Assembly (NCBI GenBank): GCA_016840385.1
Contig: JAEOSL010000071.1
Coordinates: 1 to 17,686, forward strand
Length of the DNA stretch: 17,686 bases
Reading direction: 5' to 3'
Source of the DNA: Candidatus Thorarchaeota archaeon
GTDB lineage: Archaea > Asgardarchaeota > Thorarchaeia > Thorarchaeales > Thorarchaeaceae
Part shown: piece by piece, positions 13,919-17,686 of the stretch
How the letters are laid out: every line of letters starts with the position of its first letter
How positions within the stretch are numbered: the stretch's first letter is position 1
Notes under the pieces: generated by a model
Seen by the model: the letters and a program-made list of their open reading frames with translations, nothing else
Told to the model about the DNA's origin: nothing
Databases searched by the model: none
Program-made: the position numbers and the translations under genes

Positions 13919-14108
13919 TTCATTTCGTTGTGAGACAACTAATTGACCTTCTTAGACTTGATTCCAGCTACGTTTCAAGCCTATCCAGCTTCTGTTTTTT
14001 TGAAGTTCAGAAAAATCAATGAAACACGAATAAACTTACTAGAATACGATTTTACAACAAGCCAGTATCGAAAATGCTTACTTAACAAATGGCCAACTGA
14101 CGCCAGGT

Positions 14109-14804
14109 CTAGTTCGACTTTCTTGCTAGAGCTTCTTCAAGGATTCCATCAAGCGTGTCAAACACTCGAGTTGCCCCTGCATCATGTAGTGCACTTGCAG
14201 AAGTTTCTCCAGTGGCAACTCCCCAGAACTCAATTCCCGCCCGTAAGGCAGCTGTTCCATCAATAAGCGCATCACCAATGTAGACCGCCTCTCCAAGTTT
14301 TACACCCAGGTCTCTAATGATTTTCAAAATCCCATCAGGATGTGGTTTGGGTTTCGGAGACTCATGCCGAGTTTGAATTATCTCAAAGTGGTTAGCAAGT
14401 GGAATCTGTGTCATTATCTGATTAACTGAGCTTCGGCTATTGTTCGTAAGAATGGCTGTGAGAAATCCATGACCCTGAATTTTTTCTACAACTTCGAGTG
14501 AACCCGGAAGAAGTTCTGCGCTTGATGCAGCAGAACCTTCATGATTAGTGAGAATGACATCTACTTCTTGATCCATTTCATTCCACTTTTCTATCGAGTA
14601 ACCATTCGATAGAAAGTAATCTCTTGCCTTAGCTGTTGAGCTTGAAATCCCATCAGCAGGCTCTAGTAATTCAGCAGGTAATCCATTAGAAGTGAAGTAA
14701 TCTTTGGTGTCTTGTCTCATCGCCTCAAGTGGTAACGAAAGTTTAGTAATAGTACCATCCATATCAAACACTAAAGCTTTGAGCACTGTAGTCACCACAT
14801 TCAC
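14109..14804 (-). CDS. HAD-superfamily hydrolase, phosphoglycolate-phosphatase-like
   Basis: The 231-residue protein has all HAD motifs: DMDGT (Asp14, Asp16), LTNN (Thr120), KPKPHPDG (Lys151 or Lys153), and GDALID (Asp178, Asp182). A helical cap at about 20-90 places it in the Gph/beta-phosphoglucomutase-like group that acts on small phosphoesters. Substrate is unknown. It starts 46 bases after the alpha/beta-hydrolase stop on the same strand. An AT-rich CTTAAAATT lies close upstream (about 14819-14827), so it may also have its own promoter and start at GTG codon 3 rather than the ATG. About 200 bases beyond its end, up to 13897, I see no gene. Confidence 0.82.
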   Translation of the reverse strand: MNVVTTVLKALVFDMDGTITKLSLPLEAMRQDTKDYFTSNGLPAELLEPADGISSSTAKARDYFLSNGYSIEKWNEMDQEVDVILTNHEGSAASSAELLPGSLEVVEKIQGHGFLTAILTNNSRSSVNQIMTQIPLANHFEIIQTRHESPKPKPHPDGILKIIRDLGVKLGEAVYIGDALIDGTAALRAGIEFWGVATGETSASALHDAGATRVFDTLDGILEEALARKSN

Positions 14805-14850
14805 ATCAAAAAGATGCTACTTAAAATTACCCGTGATTATGTTGTATGGA

Positions 14851-15525
14851 TTAGAGGTTTTCTATGAAATCTATTACTTCATCATGCACCCTATCAAGTG
14901 ATCGATGGTAGAAGTGCCCTTCATTTTCCAAGGAGATGCACTTTACCGCACTCTGAATTTGGGATGATATATTCGTCATATTTTCAAATGGAGCAGTCGA
15001 GTCAGAAGTTCCATGAAACATCAGAACTGGGCATTCAATTCTAGAAAGATTATCCATCGGAAACCCATCTTCCCGATAGAGATCCAGTGAAGAGCTAACA
15101 GAAACAACAAACTCAACTTTGTTAAACGAACTAAATCTCAGTGTGGTGGACCCACCAAAAGAATACCCGGCAATCCCTGCTAATTCGAAACCAAGAGAAT
15201 CCAACATCTCTGCGGCAGTAGTACTATCATCGACAGCACCAGAAACTCCAGCAAAGTCGGATCGTGAAGTTGCCCCTCTGAAATCAAATCTAAATGTTGC
15301 ATAGCCAGCTTCAAGAAAAGTATCAACTAATGTTTGGACCACAGGATTGTACATATCTCCCCCCTGCAGAGGGTGAGGATGCAGCACCAAGACAACCAAG
15401 GTTGTTTCAGTACTTGGTTTTTCTAATATCCCAGAGAGCTCGGATTCCCCAACTTTAAACTTCACATGTTCTGAACTCAAGGTTCCCACACAGATTTCTA
15501 TTTTGTTGATAATCCCTTTATACAA
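14851..15525 (-). CDS. Alpha/beta hydrolase, COG2945-like
   Basis: A 224-residue frame (from ATG 15525) with the family signature HPHPLQGGDMYN (49-60) and FRFDFRG (78-84). The catalytic triad is visible: Ser122 in GYSFGG, Asp175 in HGTSD and His204 in EGHF. Such enzymes hydrolyse esters or related bonds of unknown small molecules. Residues 1-12 overlap the upstream gene by 28 bases, and conserved sequence begins only near residue 19, so a GTG at 15489, nine bases after that gene's stop, is a good alternative start. It is probably co-transcribed with the gene before it. No signal peptide. Confidence 0.8.
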   Translation of the reverse strand: MYKGIINKIEICVGTLSSEHVKFKVGESELSGILEKPSTETTLVVLVLHPHPLQGGDMYNPVVQTLVDTFLEAGYATFRFDFRGATSRSDFAGVSGAVDDSTTAAEMLDSLGFELAGIAGYSFGGSTTLRFSSFNKVEFVVSVSSSLDLYREDGFPMDNLSRIECPVLMFHGTSDSTAPFENMTNISSQIQSAVKCISLENEGHFYHRSLDRVHDEVIDFIENL

Positions 15526-15986
15526 GGTCCATCTTCATCTGCAGCCTTCACAACATCAGTTTCTACACCTTTGCCCATTGCACCAACTGCGCTAACATAC
15601 GGTAGGCATACTGAATCACAGTATAATTTCCCACGTTCCTTGAACGCATCATATTGTGGACAATAGAGGTGATGAAACTCTACGCGATTTTCAGAAATCC
15701 ACTCTGCTTTCATCTTAGACCCCATTATATGACCAATTACCATCCAAGCATCATGAGCATCCTTCAATGTATCACCAAATCCAAGGCGATCTTTCATTGC
15801 TTCTGCATCATCTTCTCCTAAGCGTCTGAATATCTCTGAAACAGCTTCGAGACCTTGGGACCCAAATCGCTCTTCCAATACTATAGACATCTCGGTCATA
15901 AGACGCATCAGATTCGACCGTAATTCACTTACTTTGTTACCTGCAGGAATTATTCCTTTCACAGCTGCTGTTTTCATAACACCCAT
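15498..15986 (-). CDS. Putative ATC-hydrolase-family (L-2-amino-thiazoline-4-carboxylate hydrolase-like) protein
   Basis: A 162-residue soluble protein. A helical N-terminal half (about 20-100) is followed by a Cys-containing half: HLYCPQYDAF (Cys109), LYCDSVC (Cys123, Cys127) and DGPC (Cys155). That spacing of Cys residues, with a final G-x-C near the end, resembles the ATC-hydrolase-like family and related small Cys-rich enzymes; I give it as a resemblance, not an identification. The bacterial namesake opens a thiazoline ring to make cysteine. The start is ATG 15986 (or ATG 15977). An AT-rich TCTATATTG lies just upstream. It heads a minus-strand group with the hydrolase and the HAD phosphatase. 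Confidence 0.5.
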   Translation of the reverse strand: MGVMKTAAVKGIIPAGNKVSELRSNLMRLMTEMSIVLEERFGSQGLEAVSEIFRRLGEDDAEAMKDRLGFGDTLKDAHDAWMVIGHIMGSKMKAEWISENRVEFHHLYCPQYDAFKERGKLYCDSVCLPYVSAVGAMGKGVETDVVKAADEDGPCIKGLSTK

Positions 15987-16080
15987 AGTCAGTCAACTCA
16001 ATATAGATAGACGTAACCGCTGGGAATTTTGTCTTACTTTAGTGTTCTCATTCAGAAAATAATTCTATCTCGTGAAACAA

Positions 16081-16092
16081 TTATCTTTAAGG
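16081..16092 (+). promoter_or_regulatory. TATA-like box of the isomerase gene
   Basis: TTATCTTTAAGG lies 29-40 bases before the ATG at 16121 and favours that start over the TTG at 16103. Confidence 0.4.
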
Positions 16093-16120
16093 TACCAGTG
16101 ATTTGCATAGAACGGACACA

Positions 16121-17134
16121 ATGAAGCTTCCCACAACTATCAACCCGGATGATATGAGAAATCTTGTAGAGCATTTCCCCCAATTACTTAGATCTCTGCA
16201 AATTGATGAAGCGGTGCTGGATATAGCTAGCAAGTATCAAAAAGAGGGATTGAGTGGCATCTGTTTCTTGGGTATGGGAGGAAGCTCCATTACAGGAAAT
16301 TATGTGGCAACTCTCTTGTCAGAGGAATCCGAAATTCCTCTTCTAATTGTAAGAGATTATACAATCCCTACATTCGTGACCAAAGAATGGGTGGTAATTG
16401 CAGTTAGTTATTCAGGAAATACTGAAGAAACATTATCAGCATTATCCATGGCACAGAAGACCGGTTGCAGAATATTTGCTATGTCGTCTGGAGGAAAAAT
16501 AGCTCAAGACGCAAAGTACTCGCTTATCCATTTTCCCAAAGGACTTCAACCTAGAGCAACATTACCTCTAATGCTATCCGCAGTATTGCCTATCACTGAA
16601 GCTTTACTGGGTTTGAAGACAACTAATCTTCAAGCTATGGAGGGAATGTTAATCGAAAAATCTGCAACTTGGCAAGATTGGCTTGCACCACCAAGGGAAG
16701 TAGCGAAATCATTCAGTGAAAAGATACCACTATTCATTGGAGCCAAGCATCTGGTTCCTGTTGCATATAGAGCAAAGTGTCAGATAAATGAAAATTCCAA
16801 AGCACTGGCATTCTATTCAGAGATACCAGAATCCAATCACAACGAGATTGAAAGTTTTGTTCAAACTCATGAATGTTCCATCATCCCGATTTTCTTGAGA
16901 AGTAATTTTGAATCCTCCGAAATTGAGAGAAGATTTTCTGTTACATTTGACCTCTATCATGATATGGAACTTAGTCCTTTGAATCTAAAAGCAAATGGAA
17001 ACACGAAATTAGAAGAGATGCTTTTGTTGACACACTTTCTAGATATGGTTTCTGTAGATCTCGCAGAACTTCGTGACGTGAATCCAATCAGTGTTGAGAA
17101 AATACACGAACTCAAGCACCGACTGAATGTATGA
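16121..17134 (+). CDS. Bifunctional phosphoglucose/phosphomannose isomerase (SIS family)
   Basis: The enzyme interconverts glucose-6-phosphate or mannose-6-phosphate with fructose-6-phosphate, linking glycolysis or gluconeogenesis to sugar-nucleotide synthesis. The 337-residue protein has two SIS domains. The first shows GMGGSSITG (51-59), SYSGNTEET (96-104) and MSSGG (121-125). PRATLP (144-149) is the archaeal Pgi/Pmi signature. PESNHNEIESF in the second domain contains the conserved Glu-x-Asn-His-Asn-Glu region with catalytic Glu and His. The C-terminal helix EKIHELKHRL matches the family. A TTG six codons upstream (16103) is unlikely given the TATA position. Confidence 0.92.
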   Translation: MKLPTTINPDDMRNLVEHFPQLLRSLQIDEAVLDIASKYQKEGLSGICFLGMGGSSITGNYVATLLSEESEIPLLIVRDYTIPTFVTKEWVVIAVSYSGNTEETLSALSMAQKTGCRIFAMSSGGKIAQDAKYSLIHFPKGLQPRATLPLMLSAVLPITEALLGLKTTNLQAMEGMLIEKSATWQDWLAPPREVAKSFSEKIPLFIGAKHLVPVAYRAKCQINENSKALAFYSEIPESNHNEIESFVQTHECSIIPIFLRSNFESSEIERRFSVTFDLYHDMELSPLNLKANGNTKLEEMLLLTHFLDMVSVDLAELRDVNPISVEKIHELKHRLNV

Positions 17135-17145
17135 TTGGACCTAGG

Positions 17146-17686
17146 TCATAGAAATGTAGTCATTGTTGTGTTGAAGCTAATCCTACGGGAAGTTCTTGTT
17201 CCAAGTTCATCAAAGACAATGAAGGCGTATCTAAATTCAACCTCCCAGTTCCAATTATCAGATGTATCAGCATCTAGAATAGCTTGTCTATCACTGACAG
17301 AGGTTGCTGTGTTACTCATTATATAATCATTATCAAAATCTGGATACAGGTTCTGTTGTGCAATTGGAGGGATATATGAAAAGCTCGTGTAAGAGAGTAG
17401 GTCCTCATTTAGCCAAACTGTTGCACCCATAAAGATAATTCTAACGTTCCCCTCCATTTGTGATGATGTAGCAAGATTGAAAGTTAGTCTAATACTGGGA
17501 TGGATAGATTCATTCGTGTGGTCGATATTACCAACCGCAACTTCAAGTAATGTCACATTCAATGTTCCAGCAAGTGAATAACTTCCACCATAGTATGTGG
17601 CATTACTTACTAGAAGCCCAGAGCTTACAATTGCAACCATGATGACGGTTACTATAATCACATTTTGTGTACGTTCACTTGCAATC
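17146..17686 (-). CDS. Membrane-anchored, probably surface-exposed protein (N-terminus off the right edge)
   Basis: This frame is open from the right edge, reading ...ASERTQNVIIVTVIMVAIVSSGLLVSN, so the start probably lies outside the window; a GTG at 17661 is possible but would shorten the segment before the helix. One hydrophobic helix is followed by about 150 residues with no Cys, many aromatic and polar beta-type stretches, and several N-x-S/T sequons (NAT, NVT, NES, NTT). This fits an archaeal single-pass protein with an extracellular beta-sandwich-like domain. No family is recognised. It converges on the isomerase gene with 11 bases between stops. Confidence 0.6.
   Translation of the reverse strand, partial: IASERTQNVIIVTVIMVAIVSSGLLVSNATYYGGSYSLAGTLNVTLLEVAVGNIDHTNESIHPSIRLTFNLATSSQMEGNVRIIFMGATVWLNEDLLSYTSFSYIPPIAQQNLYPDFDNDYIMSNTATSVSDRQAILDADTSDNWNWEVEFRYAFIVFDELGTRTSRRISFNTTMTTFL

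Noticed and set aside
13943..14266. Plus-strand frame of 107 codons from a TTG
   Set aside because: More than half is antisense to the HAD gene with its clear motifs, and the rest lacks a promoter or homology.
1..17686. tRNA, rRNA, CRISPR array, insertion sequence or replication origin
   Set aside because: No cloverleaf with a GTTCGAATC-type arm, no spaced direct repeats and no transposase motifs were seen by eye on either strand; this is not a computed search.

Overview
The window looks like the genome of an archaeon, most likely an Asgard archaeon of the Thorarchaeota kind. The strongest single piece of evidence is a Snf7/CHMP-type ESCRT-III protein with a MIM1-like tail (minus strand, 6320-7000), a eukaryotic signature protein. 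Supporting evidence is the archaeal style of gene control: many genes have an AT-rich TATA-like box about 30-50 bases before the start codon and little or no Shine-Dalgarno sequence. The gene set fits too: a fused phosphoglucose/phosphomannose isomerase, an archaeal Mrp/Nbp35 ATPase and an IMPase/FBPase-type phosphatase. The phylum is an inference; there is no rRNA or other marker here to fix it.

Layout. 1-2541 (minus): a metal-chelatase-like pair, a BchI/ChlI-type AAA+ ATPase followed by a membrane-anchored VWA protein that runs off the left edge. The two reading frames are joined through a slippery A10 run. 2542-3249: a gene-poor, unusually GC-rich stretch that may hold a small or broken gene. 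3250-5656 (plus): threonine synthase and a sodium/calcium-exchanger-type membrane protein. 5634-7000 (minus): ESCRT-III, then a phosphoserine-phosphatase-like HAD enzyme, probably one transcript. 7098-8842 (plus): an IMPase-family phosphatase and Mrp. 8887-9369 (minus): a two-helix membrane protein with an extremely acidic tail.

9500-12710 is the most unusual region. Two copies of a roughly 120-base element (9511-9626 and 11263-11383) consist of a purine-rich tract, a GGGGGTCC/GGACCCCC inverted repeat and a conserved AT-rich promoter-like block. They bracket a five-helix membrane protein and a degenerate histidine-kinase-like protein; the second copy also precedes a radical SAM enzyme. A 23-base tandem duplication changes the end of the membrane protein. 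After the radical SAM gene comes a 327-base gap with palindromes, a strong TATA box and a candidate structured RNA whose pyrimidine-rich loop contains CCTCC motifs.

12710-17686: a SAM methyltransferase; an unrecognised protein; a minus-strand group of an ATC-hydrolase-like protein, an alpha/beta hydrolase and a HAD phosphatase; the sugar-phosphate isomerase; and the edge-truncated gene of a membrane-anchored surface protein. Most genes are housekeeping enzymes for amino acids, sugar phosphates and Fe-S clusters. No tRNA, rRNA, CRISPR array or transposase was seen.
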